This document shows, one piece after another, positions 25,820 to 35,519 of a stretch of DNA of 64,000 nucleotides; the first letter of the stretch is position 1; each line of letters starts with the position of its first letter. Under the pieces are notes generated by a model. It saw nothing but the letters and a program-made list of their open reading frames with translations. It did not search any database and was not told the origin of the DNA. The stretch is from an uncultured Erysipelotrichaceae bacterium (GTDB taxonomy: Bacteria; Bacillota_I; Bacilli_A; Erysipelotrichales; Erysipelotrichaceae), in the NCBI GenBank assembly GCA_903789495.1, contig CAIFEQ010000002.1:17572-81571 (forward strand). Direction: 5' to 3'. The position numbers and the translations under genes were made by a program.

Positions 25820-26668
25820 TTACATGTTCCCTTCCCAGACGTCCTCTTTCATGTTGGTGATGATGTAGACCAGAGCACCCGCCAGGCACAGCAGGAACAT
25901 GAGCACGGACAGGGCCGCGGCCCGCTGGTAGTCCATGTAGGTCGCCACCTGCTGATACAGCAGGATCCCCAGCATCTTGGGGTTGTTGGGTCCGGTCAGA
26001 TACGGAATCGTGAAGGAAGCGATCTGACCCATGGCAATGAAGGTGGCCGAGACGATGAGGTCCTTGTAGGTCAGCGGCAGGATGATGTGCCGCAGCATCT
26101 GCCACTTCGAGCAGCCGGCATCCCGGGCACTCTCGATGCAGGCGTCGGATACCCCGGACAGGGCCGCGCTCATCATCATCGTCGCAAAGGGAATGTTGAA
26201 CCAGAGATTGCAGATGACAATGCCCTTGATGTCATAGAGCAGGCCCGGCTTGTAGGAAGACCCCAGTGCCCGGGCAATGCGGGAGATCAGGCCGGAGTCC
26301 TTGATGACGTTCATGACCGCATAGACCGCCGCAATGCCGGGAATGAACCGGGGCAGCAGATAGAGTCTGCCGATGGCCCGGGAGATCGGCGTGTCCTTGA
26401 AGCGCAGATAGAGGGCCAGCAGGAACGCCAGGCCGGAACTGATGAGCGTGGTCAGCAGGGTTTCCTCAATCGTGAAGAGCAGACTCTGGAAGGCGGCCGC
26501 ACTGGAGAAGAAATACGTATAGTTCTCCGTGGTAAAGACCCCGTCGGCGGTATGGAAAGACTCCACCACCGTGTTGATGATCGGATAGACCACCACCAGA
26601 ACCATGATCGCTACGGCTGGCAGGACCATGACATACGGCAGCCAGCGGTGTCCTTTTTTCTGCTTCAT
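25820..26668 (-). CDS. ABC transporter permease (first-permease type)
   Basis: The protein has 282 residues with six helices. The cytoplasmic EAA loop that contacts the ATPase reads ESARDAGCSKWQMLRHIILP. The MKQKK start and WLPYVMVLPAVAIMVLVVVY resemble MalF/PotB/UgpA-type permeases. It is the last gene of the operon and follows the solute-binding protein. Together with the second permease (28909-29730) it should form the membrane channel. Substrate unknown. Confidence 0.88.
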   Translation of the reverse strand: MKQKKGHRWLPYVMVLPAVAIMVLVVVYPIINTVVESFHTADGVFTTENYTYFFSSAAAFQSLLFTIEETLLTTLISSGLAFLLALYLRFKDTPISRAIGRLYLLPRFIPGIAAVYAVMNVIKDSGLISRIARALGSSYKPGLLYDIKGIVICNLWFNIPFATMMMSAALSGVSDACIESARDAGCSKWQMLRHIILPLTYKDLIVSATFIAMGQIASFTIPYLTGPNNPKMLGILLYQQVATYMDYQRAAALSVLMFLLCLAGALVYIITNMKEDVWEGNM

Positions 26669-26695
26669 AACGGAATCCCCTGCCTTTCTTTCTGC

Positions 26696-27889
26696 TTACT
26701 GCGCCAGAATGCCGATCTGCTCGGTCCATCTGGTGCGGATGTCGGTCTGGATGGTGCCGATCGAGAGATAGTGCAGGCTGTCCATGTCGACTTCGTCCAG
26801 CCAGTCCGCATGATCGATGTCGGTCAGATTGGCCGAATCGACAACCGGCGTGGCATACATGATGTTCCAGTCCTGGGCCTGGGCTTCATAGCTCAGGTAG
26901 TAGTCGATGACCGCCAGGGCTGCTTCCTTGTCCGAACCAATGGTGGGCATCAGGAAGCCGGCCAGACCGCCCATGAACGGCTCTTCCAGCTGGGTCAGAA
27001 CGATGCTGTCGGGCAGGGTGCCCATGGCCTTTTCCGACAGCACCATGTTGGCAAAGGCCGGGGTCATGTCCACTTCACCGGTGGCCAGCAGATCCAGGGA
27101 GCCCTGGTTCTTGACCGGATACTGGACCTTGCCGGCGGTCTGATACAGGTAAGGATGCAGTTCTTCCAGCAGGGCAAAAGCCGCATCCCACTCGGCGGTA
27201 TGATCGGTCTCCCAGGTCGGATCATCGCTCAGCGCCGCTTCTGCCGGCAGCTGGTTGTAGATGGTATTGGCCACGAAGGCAAAGCCGGCATTGCCGGTCG
27301 TCGGGTCGTTGTAGGTGAAGCGGCCCGGATGGTCCTCGATCCACTGGTAGAGTTCATCCGCCGTGGTCGGCACTTCATCGGCCGGTACGGTATCGGAGTT
27401 GTAGGCCAGGAAGACGCTGGTGCCGCGGTACGGGATGAAGGTATCGCCGACCACGTTGTCCTTGTACTTGACGTTGGCATAGTTCGGAATCTTGCTGGTG
27501 TCGATCGGTTCGAAGAAGTCATCCGAGGTCTGGGCCAGGATGGCGGTAATGGCGGAGTCATCGGTGGCGATCAGGTCGAAGTCGGTGTTCGTTTCGCCGG
27601 CCTTGTAGGCAGCGGCCAGGCGGTCCGGCAGAGACTGTTCATTCGTGCCGGAGACGATGAACTGAATTTCGACATGCGCGATGGTGTTGTAGTCGGGATC
27701 GGCATTGAAGCTGTCCGCGATAGCCTGCAGGGCATCCCCGACCTCCTGGCCGCCGTTGGACCAGATAGTGACCGTAGGGACTTCGCTGCTGTCCGCAGAA
27801 CCCGAGGTGCCCGAAGCGCTGCAGCTGCCCAGCATACTGGCTGCGATGGCGGCGCAGAGACCGAATCTGACTGTCTTTCTGAAATGCAT
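26696..27889 (-). CDS. ABC transporter solute-binding lipoprotein
   Basis: The protein has 397 residues. The signal peptide ends in a lipobox (MLGSC), so it is anchored outside the membrane. The mature part starts VPTVTIWSNGGQEVGDALQA, a type-2 periplasmic-binding fold of the family 1 or putrescine/iron kind. Conserved parts include IPYRGTSVFLAYNSDTV and NQGSLDLLATGEVDMTPAFA. GAGGGAG precedes the ATG. It captures the substrate for the two permeases and the ATPase in the same operon. Sequence alone does not fix the ligand. Confidence 0.87.
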   Translation of the reverse strand: MHFRKTVRFGLCAAIAASMLGSCSASGTSGSADSSEVPTVTIWSNGGQEVGDALQAIADSFNADPDYNTIAHVEIQFIVSGTNEQSLPDRLAAAYKAGETNTDFDLIATDDSAITAILAQTSDDFFEPIDTSKIPNYANVKYKDNVVGDTFIPYRGTSVFLAYNSDTVPADEVPTTADELYQWIEDHPGRFTYNDPTTGNAGFAFVANTIYNQLPAEAALSDDPTWETDHTAEWDAAFALLEELHPYLYQTAGKVQYPVKNQGSLDLLATGEVDMTPAFANMVLSEKAMGTLPDSIVLTQLEEPFMGGLAGFLMPTIGSDKEAALAVIDYYLSYEAQAQDWNIMYATPVVDSANLTDIDHADWLDEVDMDSLHYLSIGTIQTDIRTRWTEQIGILAQ

Positions 27890-27910
27890 CTTTCTCCCTC
27901 TCTTTCTGGA

Positions 27911-28891
27911 TTAAGCCTGTGTTTCCTGATTCAGTTCGACGAAATGCTCGTAGGTGTAATCAATCCGCATGCCGGTGCGGTAGGCCTGGCTGTTCTCCTT
28001 GGGCAGGAAGGCTTTGTATTCCTGTCCGGTGGCGTTATCCCGGAAACGGATCCGGGCATAATGGCCGAGCATCATGACACTGAGGATCTCCCCCTGAGAT
28101 CCGTTCTGCTTCAGGATCATGTCCTCCGGCCGTACGGCCCGGTATTTCCCGTTTTCCGGAATGAAGTTCATGTCCCCGATGAAGCTGGCCACGAACATGG
28201 ACTTCGGATGGTTGTAGATCTCGGCCGGGGTATCGATCTGCTGGATCACACCCTGGTGAATGACCGCGATCCGGTCGGAGATGGCCATGGCCTCTTCCTG
28301 GTCATGGGTGACGAAGATGATCGTCAGTTCCGTCTCCTGCTGGATGCGCCGCAGTTCATCCCGCATGGAGGCACGGATCTTGGCATCCAGGGCACTGAAG
28401 GGCTCATCCATGAGCAGCACGCTGGGTTGCTGGACCAGGGCCCGGGCAATGGCGACACGCTGCTGCTGACCGCCGGACAGCTGGGACGGATACTTCTTCT
28501 CCATGCCGTCCATATGCACCAGTTCCAGCATCTGATGAATTCTTCTCTTCCGTTCCTCTTCCGGCACCTTCTTCAGCTTCAGGGCGAATTCCATGTTGCC
28601 CATGACACTCATATGCGGCCAGAGGTTATAGCCCTGGAAGACCATGTTGGTCGGCCGCTGCTCGGGCGGCAGACCGGAGATGTCCTTCCCGTCCAGCAGG
28701 ATCTGCCCGGCATCCAGGGCATGGAAGCCGCCGATGCAGCGCAGGATTGTCGTCTTGCCGCAGCCGGACGGCCCCAGCAGGGTCAGCAGTTCATGGTCAT
28801 AGACATCGAAGGAGATATCCTCTACCCCTTCATGGGCACTGAACATCTTTTTCAGATGCCGGATCTGCAGACGGACTTTCTTTTCACTCAT
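27911..28891 (-). CDS. ABC transporter ATPase (MalK/PotA/UgpC type)
   Basis: The protein has 326 residues. Walker A is GPSGCGKTT, the signature LSGGQQQRVA, Walker B LLMDEPFSALD and the switch His in FVTHDQEEA. The C-terminal part from about residue 235 is a TOBE domain (VRPEDMIL and following), as in importers of sugars, polyamines, iron and phosphonates. AAAGGAG precedes the ATG. It lies between the two permease genes with short gaps on each side. Confidence 0.93.
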   Translation of the reverse strand: MSEKKVRLQIRHLKKMFSAHEGVEDISFDVYDHELLTLLGPSGCGKTTILRCIGGFHALDAGQILLDGKDISGLPPEQRPTNMVFQGYNLWPHMSVMGNMEFALKLKKVPEEERKRRIHQMLELVHMDGMEKKYPSQLSGGQQQRVAIARALVQQPSVLLMDEPFSALDAKIRASMRDELRRIQQETELTIIFVTHDQEEAMAISDRIAVIHQGVIQQIDTPAEIYNHPKSMFVASFIGDMNFIPENGKYRAVRPEDMILKQNGSQGEILSVMMLGHYARIRFRDNATGQEYKAFLPKENSQAYRTGMRIDYTYEHFVELNQETQA

Positions 28892-28908
28892 GAATGACTC
28901 CTTTCTTC

Positions 28909-29730
28909 TCAGAGCTTCAGGCCCTTGGAAAGGGTGTCGGCACTCAGATACTTCCGGAACACAATCAGCAGGATGATGGACGGAATGAGCAGAATGATGG
29001 TAAATACGGCACCGGCCGTATCCGGGTAGGACATGATGACGCCATACAGTTCACCCGGCATCGTGCGCACATTCGGCAGACCGATCAGCAGGGTGCCCTG
29101 GGCTTCTTCCATGGAGCCCAGGAAGGTATACAGGGCCGCTACAACAATCCCCGGCCAGGCCATGGGCATGGTGATATGCAGGAAGGTCTGCAGCGGTGTC
29201 GCGCCGAGATCCCGGGCACTCTCCTCCTGCTGACGGTGCACATTCCGGAAGGCACCGGACGGGATCCAGACCATGAACATCATGGTATTGACGATATGGA
29301 CCAGAATGACGCCCAGCCAGGTGCCGATCAGGTTGAGCTTGTAGAACACCACGGCCATGGCGGTATAGATGCCCATCTTCGGGAAGGCGTTGGTCAGCAG
29401 GAAGCTGAGCCGCACCAGACTTCTGCCCTTGAACTGATAGCGGGCAATGGCATAGGCCGCCGGCAGACAGACCAGCAGCGAAATCAGGGTCACCACCACG
29501 GCCAGTTCCAGGGACGTGAAGATCGACGTGACCAGACTCTTGCGGGCCAGGATATACTTCCACCACTTCAGGCCATATGTCTTCGGCACGATATCCGGGA
29601 ACTGATAGTCCTCCGCAAACGAGATCAGAAACATGTTCACTATCGGTCCGTAGAAGAACAGCAGGAACACCACCATCAGGATGTATTCCCAGAACCGCTT
29701 CTTTCCCAGTGTGTAGTACAGTCCCTTCAT
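28909..29730 (-). CDS. ABC transporter permease (second-permease type)
   Basis: The protein has 273 residues with six helices. The EAA loop reads ESARDLGATPLQTFLHITMP. YGPIVNMFLISFAED near the N-terminus is typical of PotC/UgpE-like permeases. The start at 29730 (MKGLYYTLG) overlaps the stop of the PHP gene as ATGA and has GGAGGAAA upstream, indicating coupled translation. Confidence 0.9.
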   Translation of the reverse strand: MKGLYYTLGKKRFWEYILMVVFLLFFYGPIVNMFLISFAEDYQFPDIVPKTYGLKWWKYILARKSLVTSIFTSLELAVVVTLISLLVCLPAAYAIARYQFKGRSLVRLSFLLTNAFPKMGIYTAMAVVFYKLNLIGTWLGVILVHIVNTMMFMVWIPSGAFRNVHRQQEESARDLGATPLQTFLHITMPMAWPGIVVAALYTFLGSMEEAQGTLLIGLPNVRTMPGELYGVIMSYPDTAGAVFTIILLIPSIILLIVFRKYLSADTLSKGLKL

Positions 29731-30674
29731 GCCTGTTTCCTCCTGCGGTACGGAGCCAGAACGCACAGCAGCTGATCAAAGACTGCTTCGTTCCGGTAAG
29801 CCTTCAGCACCGCATACTGCACTTCTTCCGGCAGAGGCAGATCCGCCGGCTGCTCCCGCGCAACCGTGGCGCGCTGCAGGGCCCCGGTGTTGTCTTCCAT
29901 GGTCACCAGCACCGGTTCGTCTTCTTTCCAGCAGGCGCCGGCATAAGGATGCCGGCAGGTGTCGGAAATGGCAACATGCAGGCATCCATTCTGTTCTTCC
30001 CACTCCAGAAGCGGCCCCCGCGAGACGATCGTCCGCTGCTGCAGGATGGCTGCCAGCACCATTTCCTGCTTCGTCAGCCCTTCCTGCACCGGGGCGAAGG
30101 TCGTAAAGACTTCTTTGTTCACCGGCAGATGGTGCAGATCAATGCCCGTGCAGGCCGCCAGGGGATACCCGGCCAGCACCAGCTTCTGCCACCAGGCCAG
30201 GGCCTGTTCATTGCCCAGGAACCAGTCCGGCCCGGAGGTATTGAAGACCTCGATATAATCGATCTTTTCCAGATCCCTGATCTGCATCGAGAAGCGGCAG
30301 CCGGTCATGATCGGTTCCCCGACGCAGAAGGGATGCGCGATCCCCACCGCCCGGGCGCCATGCCGGCGCAGGCGGTCCAGGATGGCATCCGGAAACTGCG
30401 GGTTCAGATCCGACCAGTCCATCATGCTGGTCATGCCCAGGGCCAGGACGTGACCATACATCGTGGTCAGCTCCAGTCCCGGCAGAACCGCCAGGTCACT
30501 GCCCTCTGACGCGGCAATGGCTCTTTCCTGTCCGGCCGTCGTATTATGGTCCGTCAGGGCCAGGACGTCATAGGCTTCCTGCCGGGCATACTGCACCAGT
30601 TCCTCGACACTGAGGGCGCCGTCGGACTCGGTGGTGTGATTATGCAGCTCGGCATGCAGATAAGTCCTGCTCAT
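29727..30674 (-). CDS. PHP-domain metal-dependent phosphoesterase
   Basis: The protein has 315 residues. AELHNHTTESDG gives the HxH motif, followed by ALTDHNT (DH), the Glu in PGLELTT, VGIAHPF and TGIDLHHL. This is the multi-metal active site of PHP phosphoesterases. It has ATGA overlaps at both ends, so it is tightly coupled with the unknown gene before it and the permease after it. It may hydrolyse a phosphoester brought in by the ABC importer, or act on it outside if exported; no signal peptide is seen. Longer frames upstream of 30674 are rejected. Confidence 0.88.
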   Translation of the reverse strand: MSRTYLHAELHNHTTESDGALSVEELVQYARQEAYDVLALTDHNTTAGQERAIAASEGSDLAVLPGLELTTMYGHVLALGMTSMMDWSDLNPQFPDAILDRLRRHGARAVGIAHPFCVGEPIMTGCRFSMQIRDLEKIDYIEVFNTSGPDWFLGNEQALAWWQKLVLAGYPLAACTGIDLHHLPVNKEVFTTFAPVQEGLTKQEMVLAAILQQRTIVSRGPLLEWEEQNGCLHVAISDTCRHPYAGACWKEDEPVLVTMEDNTGALQRATVAREQPADLPLPEEVQYAVLKAYRNEAVFDQLLCVLAPYRRRKQA

Positions 30675-31135
30675 AGGCTGTCCGTCCCTTCTACCAGGAC
30701 CGAATAATGCGTATCGTCCGCGACGATGTTGAAGCACTCCAGCACCAGACGGTAGAAACCGCCGGCCACCCGGGTGCGGAGGAAACCCCGGGAAGCTTCC
30801 ACGGCGGAGATCACCGCCGTCTTGACCTTCGCATTGCGGTGCGCCGTGCCCAGACACTGCTCATCCCGGAAAACCGCGAAGTTGATTTCTGCCTTGGCCG
30901 CGTTCCGCAGGAAGTTCTGTTTCTCTTCCGACAGGGCTTCCCATGTTCCGCCGTTGTTTTCCACCGCCCGATGGCAGGCTTCCTCATAGGCCTCTCCTCT
31001 GTCCTCCGGCTGCAGTCTGTCAAAAGCCACCGTGATCTGCAGCTTCTGCACGGTCTCCGGCAGGACAAAGGTATAGATGATCTGTCCCTGGTATCCCCTG
31101 TTCAGGGTCCCCATGAATTCCTGGTGGTATCCCAT
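30671..31135 (-). CDS. Unknown protein, first gene of the PHP-ABC operon
   Basis: The protein has 154 residues and matches no family I recognise. It begins MGYHQEFMGTLNRGYQG and ends with a strand-rich part (FYRLVLECFNIVADD, then HYSVLVEG), suggesting a beta-sandwich. A charged helical stretch is in the middle. There is no signal peptide or membrane segment. AAGGGGGAAA precedes the ATG. Its stop overlaps the PHP start as ATGA, so the two products are probably made in equal amounts and may work as a pair. Confidence 0.75.
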   Translation of the reverse strand: MGYHQEFMGTLNRGYQGQIIYTFVLPETVQKLQITVAFDRLQPEDRGEAYEEACHRAVENNGGTWEALSEEKQNFLRNAAKAEINFAVFRDEQCLGTAHRNAKVKTAVISAVEASRGFLRTRVAGGFYRLVLECFNIVADDTHYSVLVEGTDSL

Positions 31136-31332
31136 GTTTTCCCCCTTTTCGGCCCCATGTTAAAAAGGCAGAACCGTCCATACCACCGGCCTGCCGTTAT
31201 ACTTCCGTTAAATTATGGAAAAGAAGGAAGTGCTGTTAAATCTGCCTGTTCCAAATCTTTACTGGCGCTTTTCGCAGCCGGCCGAAAGAAAACAGGCAGA
31301 AATACTGCCGTAAAGATTTCCGTCAGGCAAAG

Positions 31333-31367
31333 AAAAGCCCCAGGCATGACTGTTCATGCCTGAGGGC
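31333..31367 (-). terminator. Rho-independent terminator of the YfcC transporter gene
   Basis: On the minus strand GCCCTCAGGCATGA...TCATGCCTGGGGC forms a strong stem, followed by TTTTCTTT. Confidence 0.85.
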
Positions 31368-31392
31368 GGGGAGGCGGAGACCGTCGGACCGT

Positions 31393-32787
31393 CTACAGAC
31401 CGGTCCAGCCGATCGATCCCAGGAAGTAAAGGGTGATGGCACAGTAAACATAGATGGCGGCAGTAAACGGAAGGATCCATTTGAAGTATTTATTAAAAGG
31501 AATCGGTGTCAGATCCAGGGAGGCAATGACGGTGCCGCCGATCGGAGTGATCATGTTGGTCACGGCATCGCCGTACTTGAAGGCGGTGACACCGATCTGC
31601 ATGGGAATGCTCAGCGCTTCGCACATCGGCTGAATGATCGGGCAGAGAATGGCCGTCTTGGCCGAGGCGGATGGAATGAGCATGTTGATGAGCGAGACCA
31701 CGATGAAGATCCCGATGGCTGCCCAGCCGGCATTCAGACTGCGCAGCGGCAGGCAGGCCGTATAGACGATGGTATGCATGATATTGCCCTTGGTCATGAC
31801 CTGGCTCATGGCATTGGCTGTCCCGATCAGGACAGAGACAAAGGCCATGGTAGAAGCGCCCTTGGCAAACTTCTGGGAAATCTCATTCATGGAATAGCCA
31901 TGGATCAGACCGATGACGAACAGATAGATCAGACAGACGGCCGGGAAGACTTCATAGCCGTAGCCGAAATAGCTCTGCATGATGACTACGGTAATCGGTT
32001 CGGCAATATACAGCAGGGCAATGACCACATCCCGCTTCCGGTAATGGCTTTCGATCTGGATCTCGGTATTGTCTTCCAGCTCGTCATACCATTCCGATTT
32101 GCCGAGGATCGAGCTCTCGGGATTCTTCGCCACTTTCTTGGCATAGCGCCAGATCCACCACATGCTGAAGAGCAGGATCGGAATCTGCAGGATGGTCCGC
32201 ATGCCGAAACCGGAATAGGCCGGTACGTTCATGGTCATCTGGGCCAGCAGGACATGAACCGGGGAACTGGTCCAGGCAATCAGCACATCACAGATCACCA
32301 GGAAGAATCCGACCGGCGGATCCACACGCAGCTTCTTGGCAATCATCAGGCCGATCGGAATCATGGCAATCAGGTAGTCGCCGCCGGCAAACGTGCCGTA
32401 GACGAAGAACACCGCCGTCAGGGCCGGCAGAAGGATATCAATGCCCTTATCCTTCAGCTTGTATACGGCCTGGTCCACCAGATTGTCCAGAGCCTTGGAA
32501 TCCAGCACCACCTGGGTCAGACCGCCCGTAAACAGCAGGGAGGCAATGATGGCACCGGAGTTGGTAATGCCGTCCTTGATGCACAGCAGTGCCTGCCAGG
32601 GACTGATCGGGGTCTGATAGCCCAGATAATGGAATTCACTGCCGATCAGCTTGCCCGTTTCCGGGTCAGTCGCAAACTGGCCGGCCGGAACGATGTAAGT
32701 CAGAATGCTCATGATCATCATGATGCCCAGGACGATCAGCAGCAGGTGGGGCATCTGAAAGGCTTTCTTCTTCTTTTTTTCTGCCAT
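31393..32787 (-). CDS. YfcC-family carboxylate/peptide-type transporter
   Basis: The protein has 464 residues and 11-13 helices. Landmarks are ILTYIVPAGQF in the first helix region, a charged loop with a conserved YDEL-like segment, SAKTAILCPIIQPM, and GDAVTNMITPIGG near the end, all typical of the YfcC/AitC group of the ion transporter superfamily. Members are proposed to import C4-dicarboxylates, basic amino acids or short peptides. I chose the ATG at 32787 (AAGGTGAG before it) over a GTG nine bases upstream. It lies immediately downstream of the original end of the amidohydrolase gene, so it was probably coupled to it. Confidence 0.82.
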   Translation of the reverse strand: MAEKKKKKAFQMPHLLLIVLGIMMIMSILTYIVPAGQFATDPETGKLIGSEFHYLGYQTPISPWQALLCIKDGITNSGAIIASLLFTGGLTQVVLDSKALDNLVDQAVYKLKDKGIDILLPALTAVFFVYGTFAGGDYLIAMIPIGLMIAKKLRVDPPVGFFLVICDVLIAWTSSPVHVLLAQMTMNVPAYSGFGMRTILQIPILLFSMWWIWRYAKKVAKNPESSILGKSEWYDELEDNTEIQIESHYRKRDVVIALLYIAEPITVVIMQSYFGYGYEVFPAVCLIYLFVIGLIHGYSMNEISQKFAKGASTMAFVSVLIGTANAMSQVMTKGNIMHTIVYTACLPLRSLNAGWAAIGIFIVVSLINMLIPSASAKTAILCPIIQPMCEALSIPMQIGVTAFKYGDAVTNMITPIGGTVIASLDLTPIPFNKYFKWILPFTAAIYVYCAITLYFLGSIGWTGL

Positions 32788-32792
32788 GGCAC

Positions 32793-34097
32793 TCACCTTC
32801 TGACCGGACGGATGTCCTTGTAGATGGTGCCGCCCTTCATGACCAGATGCACCGAATCCGGATCGCAGAGAATCTCCAGATCTTCCAGCGGGTTGCCGTG
32901 CACAAACAGCAGATCGGCAAAGGAACCGGCTTCCAGCACCCCGATCTTGCCATCCGGTTAGGGATTCAGGAAGGTCGTCAGCTTCGACAGTTCATAGGCA
33001 TTTCCGGTAGCGGCTTTCAGGCCCCGGTAGCTGCCGAAGAATTCCTTATATCTCCGGAAATCCCGCAGCTGCTTGTCCCGTGGTTCATCCTGCACGCATT
33101 CTTCCCGGAATGGATCGGTGCCGAAGACAAAGTTCAGATCATACTTGTTGATCAGTTCAACCTGATGGTACAGACCTCTGACCATGTAGGAGATCTCCGG
33201 CTTCTGCCGCCTGACCGGTGTTCCCAGCAGGGTCGGGAACGGCTTGGAGCGTTTGACTTCCCTGCCGGCTCCCCATTGCGGGCAGACGCAGATCCAGGAA
33301 CCGGTATCCCGGATGCGCCGGGCATTATCTTCATCCATCAGGGTAGCATGCTCAAAGGAACGCACGCCCGCATCCAGGGCCCTGCTGATCGAGGCCGGGA
33401 TATAGAGATGGGCCATGACATAGGTGCCAAAATCCGAAGCGGCCTGCACGGCGGCCTTCATCTCTTCCAGCGTGAACTGCACGGTAAACAGCGGATCAAA
33501 GAAGGTGGCCATGCCGCCGCCGGCCATGATCTTGATCTGGCTGGCGCCCAGGAACAGCTGCTGGCGGGCGGCCTTCAGCACTTCGTCCGGTCCGTCTGCC
33601 TTGGCCATGAAGCCATAGAGATTGGATTTGTTGGTGTCCTGCCGGTCCATGGAAAGATCCGAATAATAGCCGGAGTGATCATGCCCGCAGGTCTGCACAA
33701 TGGCTGCATTGGAGGGGAAGATCCGCGGTCCCTTCAGCATTCCGTTGTCGATGCAGTTCTTCAGACCGACGGTGACCCCGCCGGCATCCCGACAGGTGGT
33801 AAAGCCGCGCATCAGAATTTCTTCAGCGTAGCGGGCGCTGCGCAGGACATACTCATCCCAGCGGTAGGTAGCCAGGGTGGCGACCGGTGCCGTCTGGGAA
33901 AAATGGATGTGGCTGTCGACAAGGCCGGGAATGATCGTATAGCCTCGGGCATCCAGGACGACGTCAAACTCGTCGGCCGGGACCTCCCTGTCCGTGATTT
34001 CCACGACCTTGTCATCCTGAATGATGATGGCGGAATCGGAAGTCAGATGATTCTCGGTACCGTTGAAAACGGCGGCGTGTTCAATCAGCTGTCTCAT
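32793..34097 (-). pseudogene. Metal-dependent amidohydrolase, interrupted by in-frame TAA near the C-terminus
   Basis: From the ATG at 34097 (MRQLIEHAAVF, with AAGGAGA before it) the frame encodes an amidohydrolase: GLVDSHIHFSQ (HxH), the Lys-region QIKIMAGGGM, a later MAHLYIP and FEHATLMDE, and the final Asp in FVFGTDPF. TAA at 32958-32960 ends it after TTFLNP, but the same frame continues for 54 codons (PDGKIGVLEAGSFADLLFVH, then NPLEDLEIL) to TGA at 32793. This tail is the normal closing beta-domain of the family. All active-site residues precede the stop, so a shortened 379-residue product might fold poorly or partly work. It would hydrolyse an imidazolone-, proline- or acyl-amino-type amide. 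Confidence 0.85.
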
Positions 34098-34267
34098 CAG
34101 AATTGTTCTCCTTCTCCGTAGCCGGTTCACTGAGGTGAAACGTTCTGATCTGACAATAGCCGACAGGTCAGCCGCTTTCCGCTCTGAAAAAAGCAAAGCC
34201 TCATGCGGAAAATGCAAGCAGAAAGACGCATGAAGCTATGTATGATGTGCATAGGAGATACACCGCC

Positions 34268-35215
34268 ATGAGTGATATCAAGAATTTCCGCTACCTGCTG
34301 GAGGTCAGCCGCTGCCGCTCCATCAGCGAAGCGGCCAATCATCTTTTCATCAGTCAGTCCCAGCTGAGCCGGATTATCCGCTCCATTGAAGATGAGTTCA
34401 ATGTGATGATCTTCGAGAGACGCAGCGGCCATATCTGCCCGACCGCGCAGGGGCTGACCTTCCTGGAGAACGTCCAGGCACTGGTCAATGACTATGACAG
34501 TCTCTCTCAGATGAACCAGCTGAGGACGTTCAAGGTCGCCATTCAGAAATTTTCCTATCTGTACCAGGGCCTGACGGCCTTTCTGAACCAGAATCCGGCC
34601 ATTCATACGCTGAAGATCTATGAGACGGATGAAAACCACATCCGCACGCTCATCGCCAGCGGTGAGATGCAGGCCGGCATCACCCACATCCAGATTCAGA
34701 AGCGCGGCCTCATGCTCAAGGAATTCACCGAAAGCGGTCTGACTTATTCCCGGCTCTGGCCGGTGCAGAATGCCTTCATTGTCCGGACCGGCCATCCGCT
34801 GACGGAAAAGGGAGAACAGCTCTCAGTTGAAGAAATGTATGATTACCCGCTGGCCATCCTCGATACCGGAGATGCCCACAGCATCTATATCGGCGAAGAA
34901 TATGCACCGTTCTTTCAGGTCATTGATCCGGAACGTTTCCGTCAGCAGATTCTCTTCAAGGACTTCACGTCGCTCTATGCCTTCACCGACCGCTCGGATG
35001 CGATCATTCTCGGGCATATTGCCCCGGTAGGCATGTCTGCCGGACGGGTCACTCTGCCGACCAGCCGGCTGATCGAAAAAGAGACCACGGAATTCGGCGT
35101 CCTCTTCCGCAGGGACAGCAGTCCGGCAGTCCGGAAACAGGTCATCAGCATGATCCAGTGTCTGCGTCAGCCGGATGAGCAGAAAGATCCGGCCGAAAGA
35201 ACCCGTCAAGACTGA
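34268..35215 (+). CDS. LysR-family transcriptional regulator
   Basis: The protein has 315 residues from the ATG at 34268 (MSDIKNFRYLLEVS), preceded by AGGAGAT. The LysR helix-turn-helix reads SISEAANHLFISQSQLSRII and the effector domain follows. It is divergent from the amidohydrolase-YfcC unit across 170 bases, so that unit is its likely target. A short charged tail closes the protein. Confidence 0.88.
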   Translation: MSDIKNFRYLLEVSRCRSISEAANHLFISQSQLSRIIRSIEDEFNVMIFERRSGHICPTAQGLTFLENVQALVNDYDSLSQMNQLRTFKVAIQKFSYLYQGLTAFLNQNPAIHTLKIYETDENHIRTLIASGEMQAGITHIQIQKRGLMLKEFTESGLTYSRLWPVQNAFIVRTGHPLTEKGEQLSVEEMYDYPLAILDTGDAHSIYIGEEYAPFFQVIDPERFRQQILFKDFTSLYAFTDRSDAIILGHIAPVGMSAGRVTLPTSRLIEKETTEFGVLFRRDSSPAVRKQVISMIQCLRQPDEQKDPAERTRQD

Positions 35216-35519
35216 CACTGACCTGATGCTCTGCCTGTTCCCAGATACTTCTGATGTAAACGGATGTAACGCTTCTTCTGCCATCAGTAAATGATGCTGA
35301 TATGAGAAAAGCCGTACGATGTGATCTGCCGGAAACACCAGGATAAAAGGTATTTACATCATTCCTGCATGCTTCAGCATGCATGATTTCTGTTTTCTTT
35401 TACATGTTTCCGGTCAATCCTGCTATCCGCTCTGTTTTAACTTTCAGGTTCAAGCGCCAGCACAAAAAGTTTCTTCCTTGCATCCTCTCTGACTTTCATA
35501 ATGTTCATAGTTAAATTCA
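35216..35519. other. Intergenic region between the LysR gene and flavoprotein 2
   Basis: About 300 bases, AT-rich toward the right. It contains a hairpin (see 35357-35400) and should contain the promoter of the flavoprotein gene. No gene is seen. Confidence 0.5.
35357..35400 (+). terminator. Probable terminator after the LysR gene
   Basis: TGCATGC-TTCA-GCATGCA (35366-35383), flanked by ATCAT/ATGAT, is followed by TTCTGTTTTCTTTT. Confidence 0.6.

Noticed and set aside
26087..28897. A 936-codon plus-strand open frame opposite the ABC operon
   Set aside because: It mirrors three clear ABC genes on the minus strand. The high GC third positions of those genes leave the opposite frame open. No start site or domain is recognisable.
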